Source: Lachnospiraceae bacterium (GTDB lineage Bacteria > Bacillota > Clostridia > Lachnospirales > Lachnospiraceae). From it: DNA of 64,000 bases. The stretch spans positions 1-64,000 of the forward strand of contig JAJQBK010000011.1 of the NCBI GenBank assembly GCA_021203305.1, given 5' to 3'. Numbering within the stretch: the first letter of the stretch is position 1; each line of letters starts with the position of its first letter. The position numbers and the translations under genes are program-made. This document shows positions 27,589 through 35,485 of the stretch, one piece after another. Below the pieces are notes generated by a model. That model worked only from the letters and a program-made list of their open reading frames with translations. It searched no databases and was not told the origin of the DNA.

Positions 27589-28575
27589 TCAGCTCTCTGA
27601 TATTGCGAAAAGAATTCCCTCCGCGATGGCCTGCGCAAGCTCCTCCTGATAGCTCTCCCTACTCAGCATACCGCACTCCTGAGCGTTGGACAGATATCCC
27701 ATCTCAATCAGCACCGCGGTCATAGTGGTATTGCGCAGGACAGAAAGATCCTGTTCCTCGGTCTTTCTTGTCTCAATCTGCGTGTACTCATCTATGTATT
27801 GCAGAATAGAATCCGCCAGTAAGCCGCCGTCCGAAGCCCCTGTGTAATAATAGCACTCCAGGCCGCTGATGGAGCTGCTGTCCTCATAATAATTGCAATG
27901 CAGACTGATGAAATAATCAGCGTCGGCGTCATTGGCCAAAGCTGCCCGCTCCTCCAAATCCAGATATTCGTCGGAGGTTCTGGTCAGAAGCACCTCCGCG
28001 CCGCTGACTTCCAGAAGCTCAGCTATCTTCAGCCCCATGGACAGGTTAATATCGCTTTCCTGAACGGGGCCCACAATGCAGCCCGGGTCTTCCCCTCCGT
28101 GGCCGGGATCAATCACAATAGTAATCCCCGTCATACTGCCCGCCGCAATTCCGGTGTTCTCCGTAAAATAGGAAAAGGCCTCCACCGGGTTAAAGCCGGA
28201 GGCTTCCGAAGCTTCTGAACCGCTCAGCACAGCTTTGACCTTCGCGGCCAGAAAAATGGTGAAGGCTAACGTAATGAAGAAAAACGCATATTGGAAAGCC
28301 CCAAAAAATAAATTCCTCCGTCTTCGTCTTTTAGAACTTCCGCGCCCTGCGCCCCGGCTGTTTCTGCTGTTTTCTCTGTACTGTGAGTTTCTTTTGCTCT
28401 GAGTTTGTCTTTGATCTTCCCGGGATACTTGCACCGGCTTATTCTGTCCTGATTTCGTATCTGCCTTTCGCTTATTCTGCCCGGCTTTTGTACTTGCCGA
28501 CCGTCTTTTCCCCTCCGGCCTTCGCTCTGTAAAGTACTCTTCCTCCAGCAAAATGGAAAGCTGATCCTGTTTCAT
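27589..28575 (-). CDS. N-acetylmuramoyl-L-alanine amidase (Amidase_3), membrane anchored
   Basis: 328 aa from the ATG at 28575 (CAGGAGG upstream). A basic, Lys/Arg/Gln-rich cytoplasmic segment (1-88) precedes one TM (about 90-112). The zinc amidase domain has ligands H159 (IDPGHGG), E173 and H226 (ISLHCN) and catalytic E291 (LIEMGYLSN). It cleaves the amide between MurNAc and the peptide stem. The long basic cytoplasmic leader is unusual. It lies just upstream of the two-component unit. Confidence 0.94.
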   Translation of the reverse strand: MKQDQLSILLEEEYFTERRPEGKRRSASTKAGQNKRKADTKSGQNKPVQVSREDQRQTQSKRNSQYRENSRNSRGAGRGSSKRRRRRNLFFGAFQYAFFFITLAFTIFLAAKVKAVLSGSEASEASGFNPVEAFSYFTENTGIAAGSMTGITIVIDPGHGGEDPGCIVGPVQESDINLSMGLKIAELLEVSGAEVLLTRTSDEYLDLEERAALANDADADYFISLHCNYYEDSSSISGLECYYYTGASDGGLLADSILQYIDEYTQIETRKTEEQDLSVLRNTTMTAVLIEMGYLSNAQECGMLSRESYQEELAQAIAEGILFAISES

Positions 28576-28788
28576 ACAAGCCTCCTGACAAAATATCCCC
28601 TTTTCCACCATTCAAGGGTAACGAAAGATTGTAAACTTTTTGCAACAGAATTCTTAATTCTTATTTAATTTCCCGCAATATCCCGTATTTAAAGGGATTT
28701 TCATTTTCTCTCCGCTCTTCTGCTTTTTGATAATGGCGTGATTCTTATTTCGTTGGTAAAATTTTATTATTTCTTTGAGTTTTTTTGC

Positions 28789-28816
28789 TTGAATATTCAT
28801 GCCATTGTGATATGAT
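28789..28816 (+). promoter_or_regulatory. Promoter of the sortase-like lipoprotein gene
   Basis: TTGAAT (28789-28794), a 16-nt spacer and TATGAT (28811-28816). The leader to 28993 is about 170 nt. The rest of 28576-28992 is AT-rich and holds no gene that I can support. Confidence 0.65.
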
Positions 28817-28992
28817 AGCTACAGAAGATTGAACAAGCCAGTAATAATAAAGGATACAACGCAAGCGACACATGAAGCTCATCCATTATTGTTTTTCCTT
28901 TTCCATACCGGCGTTAAGTGATTCCCTTGATTTACCGGCTTACATCTAAAGACAACATGTATAAATTAAAAACACGAAAGAGGATTGATACC

Positions 28993-30024
28993 ATGAAAAA
29001 TTTATTTACCGTGAAAAACAAGAAAAGAATTGCAGCTATGCTGCTTGTCACATTGATGACTGCCGCGATGGCCGGATGCACATCGGCTGTCGCAGACGTG
29101 ACTATCAGCGATGTTGTGACGGAACAGGAAGTCTTAAGTAGTACCCAGGCCGATGAGGAATGTGAAGCAGCCGCTCCTGATGTTGACGGGGAAGCGGTCC
29201 ACAATGAAGAGGAAGTCTATGAAATCTCCAAGCTGGATAACGGCTGCATTGCTTTTGCAAAGTCCGATTACCGGGTAAAATCCGCAGATTATGTGGAGCC
29301 GGTTGTTGAGGCTGACTCCGTTATTGTTGAGACCGCAGCAGAAACCACTGTTGAGGCGGTTCCCGCTGAGACTGTAGCAGAAACCACTATTGAGTCGGCT
29401 CCCGCTGAGACCATAGCAGAAACCACTGTTGAAACGGCTCCTGTTGAGACCGTAGCAGAAACCACTGTTGAGGCGCCCGCTAAGACTGAAACTGAGACAG
29501 CAGCCTCTTCTGTTGAACCTGCGGCGGCGGCTGAGATTGCGGCAAACACTGACCTTTACGGGCACTATATGTATGGCCGCTGCACTATCCCTTCTGTGGG
29601 AATGAGCGTAGCTCTGTACATGCCTGCGTCCTTCAGTGCAATCTATAACTCCCAGAGTGTTGTAGATACAGCTGACGCGGCCGCAATCCTCTCCTATTCC
29701 TGGTCCGGTGACACAATCTGCTCCATGGACACCGAGGAATGGATGGTCGCCGACCACAAAAATCAGGCATTCTCTCTTCTGAAGAATGTGTCCGTGGGTG
29801 ACAGCATGTATATCGATACTGGTGACGCTGTGACTGAGTATGTCTGTATAGATATCCAGGATGGCATTAACAACTATGGAAGCGAGTATTGGAGTGATAA
29901 ATCCAGCGGCCTTTATACCATGGACGGCGCACGCTGCTCTTCTCTCAATCAGGGCGGTATGGTGTTCTACACCTGCCAGGAGAATTATCTGCATGTGAAG
30001 CTGTATTTCTGGCAGCCAGTGTAA
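28993..30024 (+). CDS. Lipoprotein with 13-residue repeats and a sortase-like C-terminal domain
   Basis: 343 aa from the ATG at 28993 (AGAGG upstream). Lipobox MAGC (Cys29). Residues about 113-164 are four 13-residue repeats (ETVAETTVEAAPA-like). The C-terminal 150 residues follow a sortase order: a CTIPSVGMSVALY opening strand, a His in VADHKNQAFSLLKNVSVGD, and a Cys in VFYTCQEN near the end. In sortases His and Cys with a later Arg form the active site; here KLYFWQ follows and no Arg is seen at the usual place. It may therefore be a non-catalytic or altered sortase fold on a lipid-anchored stalk. Confidence 0.7.
   Translation: MKNLFTVKNKKRIAAMLLVTLMTAAMAGCTSAVADVTISDVVTEQEVLSSTQADEECEAAAPDVDGEAVHNEEEVYEISKLDNGCIAFAKSDYRVKSADYVEPVVEADSVIVETAAETTVEAVPAETVAETTIESAPAETIAETTVETAPVETVAETTVEAPAKTETETAASSVEPAAAAEIAANTDLYGHYMYGRCTIPSVGMSVALYMPASFSAIYNSQSVVDTADAAAILSYSWSGDTICSMDTEEWMVADHKNQAFSLLKNVSVGDSMYIDTGDAVTEYVCIDIQDGINNYGSEYWSDKSSGLYTMDGARCSSLNQGGMVFYTCQENYLHVKLYFWQPV
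29329..29484 (+). repeat. 39-bp tandem repeat, four units
   Basis: Units start at 29329, 29368, 29407 and 29446, in frame within the sortase-like lipoprotein. They encode a Glu/Thr/Ala/Val stalk. Confidence 0.85.
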
Positions 30025-30043
30025 TTAATGTTGCCATCCAGCC

Positions 30044-30331
30044 TTATCCGGCCCTCCTCACAACTCTGTCGCTCACCACAGGCAGTGGGAAATCAAATTC
30101 TTTGTATGTATCCTTATCCCATAACGCCAGTGCCGGGAAGCCGCCTCTAAATATCAAAAGATCATCAAAAGAGAATGTTCCGTCATCATACTCCACCTGG
30201 ATTTGATTCTCAATAAGCTTCGGGCGGAACCGATCCGGAATATCAACCACTATCTCATGTTTCTGTAGAGTGGCTGAAAACGCACTCCCTTCCGTATCGA
30301 TCGTTTCCACTGCATATAGTGTCGTCAGCAT
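30044..30331 (-). CDS. Small hypothetical protein
   Basis: 95 aa, acidic, with alternating beta-type pattern (KHEIVVDIPDRFRP, IQVEYDDGTFSFDDLLIF). No TM or signal peptide. It converges on the sortase-like gene and stands alone between it and the hydrolase gene. Family not recognised. Composition looks coding. Confidence 0.6.
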   Translation of the reverse strand: MLTTLYAVETIDTEGSAFSATLQKHEIVVDIPDRFRPKLIENQIQVEYDDGTFSFDDLLIFRGGFPALALWDKDTYKEFDFPLPVVSDRVVRRAG

Positions 30332-30465
30332 TTCTTTCTCCCCTCATCTTGTGTTTTTGCCTTTCACAGAGTACCATATTTCTGCAAGAGCGTAAATGTG
30401 GAAGATTCACAAAAAGGCGATATCAACTTTGGGAAAAAATCTGCTTGACAAGAAAAGACAGGTTA

Positions 30466-31923
30466 TTAATGCGCGGCAAACCATGCCCCAACAGTTCTCC
30501 GAATGACTTCGTGGCGGCTGTCCTGCCCGGACGTATTTTCCAGCACCCTGTCCAGGATCGCATTCAACTGCCCTTCGTCGTGGATCCGGATCATGGAATT
30601 CTGCTCATCCAGCACGTATATGCCCTCCGGCATCTCATTCAAAGAGCTCAGCCGATAAGCGTCCCCTGTAGCCGCGTCAGTAAACGCGGCCCTGTGTGCA
30701 TCCTTTTCCTGGCTGGACTGCTGCCGGTCTGTCACATCCAATCCCACGGAATGCTTATTAGGGGTGAGAATGATCCGTTTTGTATGGGCGACCTCCTGGG
30801 GCGTGAACCATAAAGGATGATCCGTATGAATGGAATATACCACCGTCGTCTCAGCGGCGTCACCCAGAGGCATCATCTCGGCCGTCCCCTCACGGATCAC
30901 ATTCTGGTCTGTCATATCCACTCTCTCATTCGCACCTGTCGCGGAGCCGAAGCCGGGAACGGGATCAAACTGCGTTACATCAAAGCGTATATGCTGCTCA
31001 AAATCCGGCATATTGTCATGTACCCATTTTTTGATCATCATGGCGCCTTCGATCGTCGCCACTCCGCCCCTGCTGTGACCACGCAGACGTATCCAGATGT
31101 CATGAGGATGAGCGAGCCAATTCTGGTTCCCTGTAGTCTGCTGAATGTAATCCACGCCCATCTGCTTTATGTATTCTCTGAGGTTTTCAATACTGTAATC
31201 CCCGCTGTTGCGTGCACCGGACATCTCCAGCGGCCCCGCCATGGTAATGCGGGTTTTATCCTGCTTTTCCGGCGATACTGCTTTCCGGATATGCTCTCTT
31301 CTTCTGCCGGATATCTGCTGGGCCTCGCCATATCTTCTGATCAGATCCTCATCACGGGTATACACTACCGGCCCGCCCCCGGCCCGATCCCTCTTCGCTC
31401 TCAGTTCGCTTTCTACTCTGCGCAGCTCCGCTTTATTGAATTCTCTTATTTCTCTTGCACTCTTTATACCGGGAATAAAGCCAAACAGCCTGTTGTACCA
31501 TTTCACCTTCTTCGCATTCTGCAGATAATCTTCAATGTTGCTCTTTCCCTTCACCCCATAGTGCTCACTGCGAAACTGTTTAAATCCCGAACCCGCAATG
31601 TCAAATTCCAGGACTTCATTCGCACCCATGGCCAGTCTCGTTCCCCTTGAATGATGCAGTCTGGTTCTCCTCATATCAGCCCGCTCCTCGCTACGGAGCG
31701 CGTCTAAAGCCTCATATGGATTCCGCCCCATCACATTCCGCACCGCATCACGGACGCTTCCGATCTTATAATTCCGCATATGCTCGCTGCGAGTATCCTG
31801 CTCCTGCGTCATTTGAGGCTGCACATAATATTCGCTGACGACGTCCGTCTGATCTACCAGACCTGTCAGCTGTTGTCTTTGTCTCCTCCTGTTTTCCAGC
31901 TCGTGATTCTGCGGGTTGCACAT
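30466..31923 (-). CDS. Met-Cys-leader protein with alpha/beta-hydrolase-like GHSRGG domain
   Basis: 485 aa from the ATG at 31923, 4 bp after the GNAT stop (AGAGGGAG upstream). It begins MCNPQN and continues Gln/Arg-rich, like the large proteins at 46-60 kb. A basic linker region precedes a C-terminal domain with the nucleophile-elbow motif GHSRGG (Ser284) in an IRLRGHSRGGVAT context, then QFDPVPGFG (candidate Asp) and later His residues. This resembles Tle/DUF2235-type lipase effectors of other secretion systems. I infer a lipase or esterase effector. The hydrolase fold is moderately supported; the delivery role is inference from the shared leader and GNAT pairing. Confidence 0.7.
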   Translation of the reverse strand: MCNPQNHELENRRRQRQQLTGLVDQTDVVSEYYVQPQMTQEQDTRSEHMRNYKIGSVRDAVRNVMGRNPYEALDALRSEERADMRRTRLHHSRGTRLAMGANEVLEFDIAGSGFKQFRSEHYGVKGKSNIEDYLQNAKKVKWYNRLFGFIPGIKSAREIREFNKAELRRVESELRAKRDRAGGGPVVYTRDEDLIRRYGEAQQISGRRREHIRKAVSPEKQDKTRITMAGPLEMSGARNSGDYSIENLREYIKQMGVDYIQQTTGNQNWLAHPHDIWIRLRGHSRGGVATIEGAMMIKKWVHDNMPDFEQHIRFDVTQFDPVPGFGSATGANERVDMTDQNVIREGTAEMMPLGDAAETTVVYSIHTDHPLWFTPQEVAHTKRIILTPNKHSVGLDVTDRQQSSQEKDAHRAAFTDAATGDAYRLSSLNEMPEGIYVLDEQNSMIRIHDEGQLNAILDRVLENTSGQDSRHEVIRRTVGAWFAAH

Positions 31924-31927
31924 AATT

Positions 31928-32839
31928 TTAATTCTCCCTCTCTTCCTCTTCTGTCTCATCGGTATCTCCGCTGTAGTAGCAGCATCTTCTCACCAGAAGC
32001 GGTTCCGCATCAGGGAAAATACCTCCGACCAGGCTTGCGGCTGCCTCAGAGCGGCAGACAACCCGCACATTTGTATCGGCCGCATAGCTTCTCCGTGCGA
32101 TTCGGAGCGCATAACGGACGAGATCCATCAAAATGGCCGGTTGATTGTTCAATGTGCGCAGAAGCACGACTTCCAGTGTGTCATTACCGATATACCGCAC
32201 CAGAAGGGCGCATTCTATTTTCCACCCGTTATTTCCCATGTATACACAGCTCACAGATGTTTCATACTCCTCTGTCAGGAGCGGAAGATCCTGCCAGACG
32301 CCGGGAAGCTCCTTCGCCGATCTCAGAAAACGGCTGAAATCATCCTGCGAAACCTCTTTAAAAGGAGTTATCCTCACCGCGGGGTCTTTCTGAAACTCCT
32401 TTCTCCGGAACAAATCCCCAAGTTCCACTGTCAGGTCATATCTGTTAATCAGACCCACGCGGAACCCCCATGCTTCCAGATAAGCACAGAGCAGATTGTA
32501 TTCCGCCGACATCGGGACGTCGCACAGCGCATACTCTACGCCGCTCTCGTCCATTACGTCAAAAAAACGCTCCATCAGCTGATCAGCCAGGTTCCGTCTG
32601 CGGTATTCCGGCGCGATATACAGCCACAGAATCCTTGCGGCGATCATCTCCTCATCCTCATTGGTCGTTCCCTCGTCCACGCTGAAGACAAGCGTTCCCG
32701 CCGCGATTTTTTCTCCGTCCTCCTCCTGGATCGCTCCAAGCGCGAATACAGAAGGATACCGCAGGGAAAGGTACTGCTCTTCAGGCATAAGCCTTTCAAA
32801 AGCAGATTTATTATTTTCATCAATGCTCGAGATCATCAT
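31928..32839 (-). CDS. Two-domain GNAT-like protein upstream of the hydrolase
   Basis: 303 aa. The first GNAT domain (about 1-145) has WLYIAPEYRRRNLADQLM, where the acetyl-CoA loop normally reads RxxGxG/A; here the Gly positions are lost, so CoA binding is doubtful. A second, more diverged GNAT-like half follows (ECALLVRYIGNDTLEVVLL). GGAGG lies 10 nt before the ATG. It directly precedes the hydrolase, an arrangement repeated twice in the 46-58 kb cluster. Role may be effector modification, immunity or chaperoning. Confidence 0.72.
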   Translation of the reverse strand: MMISSIDENNKSAFERLMPEEQYLSLRYPSVFALGAIQEEDGEKIAAGTLVFSVDEGTTNEDEEMIAARILWLYIAPEYRRRNLADQLMERFFDVMDESGVEYALCDVPMSAEYNLLCAYLEAWGFRVGLINRYDLTVELGDLFRRKEFQKDPAVRITPFKEVSQDDFSRFLRSAKELPGVWQDLPLLTEEYETSVSCVYMGNNGWKIECALLVRYIGNDTLEVVLLRTLNNQPAILMDLVRYALRIARRSYAADTNVRVVCRSEAAASLVGGIFPDAEPLLVRRCCYYSGDTDETEEEEREN

Positions 32840-33126
32840 AAGAACATTTCCTCCATTTTCTTTTCCCCTTCAAAGATCATACCGGGCATATTTTTTTAAA
32901 TTTCCCCTGTTTTATTTCATTTTGTAATCATCTGTAGTATAATAACCCTGTCTCCCGGTTCCGCGAAGAGTGCGGGTCAAAAGCCCGTATCGGAGGTGTC
33001 CAGTCTCACACTTATTATTCGCTGTGAACACGCTCCGGCCGGGGGAGATTTTAACTGCGCAGCCATTTTATCAGTCATGGCTCCCCCGTCCCTGGCATGC
33101 TTCGCGCGGCATTGCGGTTTGGCGAC
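32840..33126. other. Intergenic region with GC-rich hairpins
   Basis: Between the glpK stop and the GNAT start. It contains CGGG-TCAAAA-GCCCG (near 32976-32989) and a nested hairpin with GGGGGAG / CTCCCCC arms (about 33040-33106). The latter may end the glpK transcript. No ORF or known riboswitch consensus recognised. Confidence 0.4.
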
Positions 33127-34620
33127 CTATTGGTCCGCCCAGGCCAACGACCTCTTTACAGCCCTTTCCCACCCGTGCAGAAGCTCACTTTTCTTTTCCT
33201 TTGACATGGAGGAAATAAAAGTTCTCGAAAGCTTCCAGTTCTTGCGTACATCATCCAGATCGTTCCAGTAACCGACAGCAATACCGGCCAGATACGCTGC
33301 CCCGAGCGCCGTAGTTTCCACACATTCCGGGCGGAGTACAGCCGTATCAAGAATATCTGTCTGAAACTGCATCAGGAAATTATTCATGGACGCGCCCCCG
33401 TCTACCTTCAGTTCCTTCAGCTTAACGCCTGATTCTGTCTCCATCACGTTCAGGATATCGTAAGTCTGGTAGGCCATAGATTCCAATGTAGCTCTTACAA
33501 AATGCTCTTTCCTGCATCCTCTTGTGATTCCGACAACTGTGCCTCTGGCATAAGGATCCCAGTAAGGCGCGCCGATCCCTGTAAATGCCGGAACCACATA
33601 CATCCCGTTCGTATCCTCAACCGCCTTTGCCAGATCCTCCGACTGTGTGGCATTATCAATCAAACGCATTTCATCCCGCAGCCACTGGATTGCCGCCCCT
33701 GCCACGAAAATGCTCCCCTCCAGCGCATATCTGACCTTTCCGTCGGCGCTGGCTGCAATGGTGGTCAGCAGTCCGTTTTCCGATATCGTTGCCTTTTCAC
33801 CGGTATTCATAAGCAAAAAGCAGCCCGTTCCGTATGTGTTCTTTACTTCCCCCTCATCAAAGCAGCACTGTCCAAACAGCGCCGCCTGCTGGTCGCCTGC
33901 GGCGCCGGCAATCGGGATTCCATCCCCGAGCATTTCATTTTTTGTCTCCCCGTAAATATAGCAGGACGGTAATACTCTGGGCAGCATGGATTCCGGAATC
34001 CTGAAATAATCCAGAATCTTTTTATCCCAGCAGAGGTTGCGGATGTCAAACATCATTGTCCTGGAAGCGTTGGTGTAATCTGTTACATGGGCCTCTCCCT
34101 TTGTCAGGTTCCAGATAAGCCATGTATCAACCGTCCCGAACAGCAGGTCGCCCGCCTCAGCCGCTTCCCTGGCGCCCTCCACATTGTCCAGTATCCACGC
34201 CACCTTTGACGCCGAAAAATAGGGGTCCGGTACGAGACCGGTAGAATGGTGCACATCCTCGATCATACCATCCGCTTTCATTTGCTCAATTCTGTCCGCC
34301 GTTCTCCGACACTGCCATACAATGGCATTATATACCGGCTTCCCTGTCTTGCGGTTCCAGACAATGGTTGTCTCGCGCTGATTGGTGATGCCGACCGCGG
34401 CAATATTATCCCTGCCCGCATTAATCTTGCGCATTGCCTCATCAGCCACAGAAATCTGAGTAAACCAGATTTCCATCGGATCATGCTCCACCCAGCCGGG
34501 CTGAGGATAAATCTGCTTGAATTCTCTCTGCGCGGCGGAACAGATATTGCCCTCACTGTCGAACAAAATGCATCTGGAGCTTGAGGTCCCCTGGTCCAGG
34601 GCCATTACATATTTTTTCAT
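33127..34620 (-). CDS. glpK: Glycerol kinase
   Basis: 497 aa FGGY kinase. ATP-site motif [14 protein letters not shown], substrate region [12 protein letters not shown], and [13 protein letters not shown], then [14 protein letters not shown] and [13 protein letters not shown]. It phosphorylates glycerol to glycerol-3-phosphate. No glpF or glpD is beside it, so it is a solitary locus here. Confidence 0.97.
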   Translation of the reverse strand: MKKYVMALDQGTSSSRCILFDSEGNICSAAQREFKQIYPQPGWVEHDPMEIWFTQISVADEAMRKINAGRDNIAAVGITNQRETTIVWNRKTGKPVYNAIVWQCRRTADRIEQMKADGMIEDVHHSTGLVPDPYFSASKVAWILDNVEGAREAAEAGDLLFGTVDTWLIWNLTKGEAHVTDYTNASRTMMFDIRNLCWDKKILDYFRIPESMLPRVLPSCYIYGETKNEMLGDGIPIAGAAGDQQAALFGQCCFDEGEVKNTYGTGCFLLMNTGEKATISENGLLTTIAASADGKVRYALEGSIFVAGAAIQWLRDEMRLIDNATQSEDLAKAVEDTNGMYVVPAFTGIGAPYWDPYARGTVVGITRGCRKEHFVRATLESMAYQTYDILNVMETESGVKLKELKVDGGASMNNFLMQFQTDILDTAVLRPECVETTALGAAYLAGIAVGYWNDLDDVRKNWKLSRTFISSMSKEKKSELLHGWERAVKRSLAWADQ

Positions 34621-34703
34621 ATTCTCTCTCGTTTCTTTTGTATATGGAATATTTCAGCGGCAATGACAGAAATTCCGGTTCCCGCCACGTCTGCGGCCTG
34701 TCG

Positions 34704-35369
34704 TTACTTTTTCGCGACAATGTGCTCCTTATCCTTGAAAATATGGTCGGCCGGGATGACGCCGCGCACGCAGCTCACAGGATAGACCTGCCCCCGTCTG
34801 CCGATGACAGTGCCGGGGTTGAGCACGCTGTTGCAGCCTACCTCCACCTCATCGCCCAGCATGGCGCCCACCTTCTTTAAGCTGGTGGGAATCTGCTCGT
34901 CCGCTCCCTTGATCACCACCAGGGTCTTGTCGCTCTTCACATTGGAGGTAATGCTGCCGGCACCCATATGAGCCTTATAGCCCAGGATGCTGTCGCCCAC
35001 ATAATTGTAATGGGGCACCTGTACCTTATTAAATAAAATCACATTCTTCAGCTCCGTGGAATTTCCCACCACCGCGCCCTTTCCCACGATGGCATTGCCC
35101 CGGATAAAGGCGCAGTGGCGAATCTCCGCCTCCTCATCGATGATGCAGGGGCCGGTGACGCAGGCTGTGGCCGCCACCTTCGCGGAGCGGGCAATCCAGA
35201 CATTCTCCCCCTGCTTCACATACTGATCCTCCGGCAGGGTCTCTCCCAGCTTTATGATAAATTCGCTGATCTTTGGCAGCACCTGCCAGGGATACTCCGC
35301 GTCCGCGAAAATATCCGCAGCGATGGTCTGCGTAAGGTCATATAGCTCTGAAATCTGACATTCCCTCAT
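34704..35369 (-). CDS. Left-handed beta-helix transferase (UDP-GlcNAc pyrophosphorylase-like)
   Basis: 221 aa. An N-terminal helical part (ISELYDLTQTIAADIFAD) is followed by hexapeptide-repeat beta-helix coils (VWIARSAKVAATACV, GNAIVGKGAVVGNSTELKN, GAMLGDEVEVGCNSVLNPGTVIG). It matches the acyltransferase half of GlmU-like proteins but lacks the nucleotidyltransferase domain. Acceptor and donor are unknown. Confidence 0.85.
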   Translation of the reverse strand: MRECQISELYDLTQTIAADIFADAEYPWQVLPKISEFIIKLGETLPEDQYVKQGENVWIARSAKVAATACVTGPCIIDEEAEIRHCAFIRGNAIVGKGAVVGNSTELKNVILFNKVQVPHYNYVGDSILGYKAHMGAGSITSNVKSDKTLVVIKGADEQIPTSLKKVGAMLGDEVEVGCNSVLNPGTVIGRRGQVYPVSCVRGVIPADHIFKDKEHIVAKK

Positions 35370-35377
35370 TTTAGTTG

Positions 35378-35421
35378 GATTCCTTTCCTGTTTTTATATT
35401 AGATTCCCTTCCTGTTTTTAT
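35378..35421 (-). repeat. 24-bp tandem duplication containing Shine-Dalgarno-like sites
   Basis: GATTCCTTTCCTGTTTTTAT (35378) recurs at 35402 with one change. On the minus strand each copy carries GGAA(A/G)GG and precedes the beta-helix transferase start by 12-50 nt. Confidence 0.55.
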
Positions 35422-35485
35422 TCAACCGGGGGTAAATATAATCTTTTTCTTCCGGTGTTTTCCGGTAAAATACGTATGGGAAGAA

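Noticed and set aside
29329-29484. Regular 39-bp repeats considered as a CRISPR array
   Set aside because: Units are contiguous, in frame and coding; there are no unique spacers and no cas genes.
32940-33110. Known riboswitch, SRP RNA or 6S RNA
   Set aside because: None of the consensus cores that I know is present.
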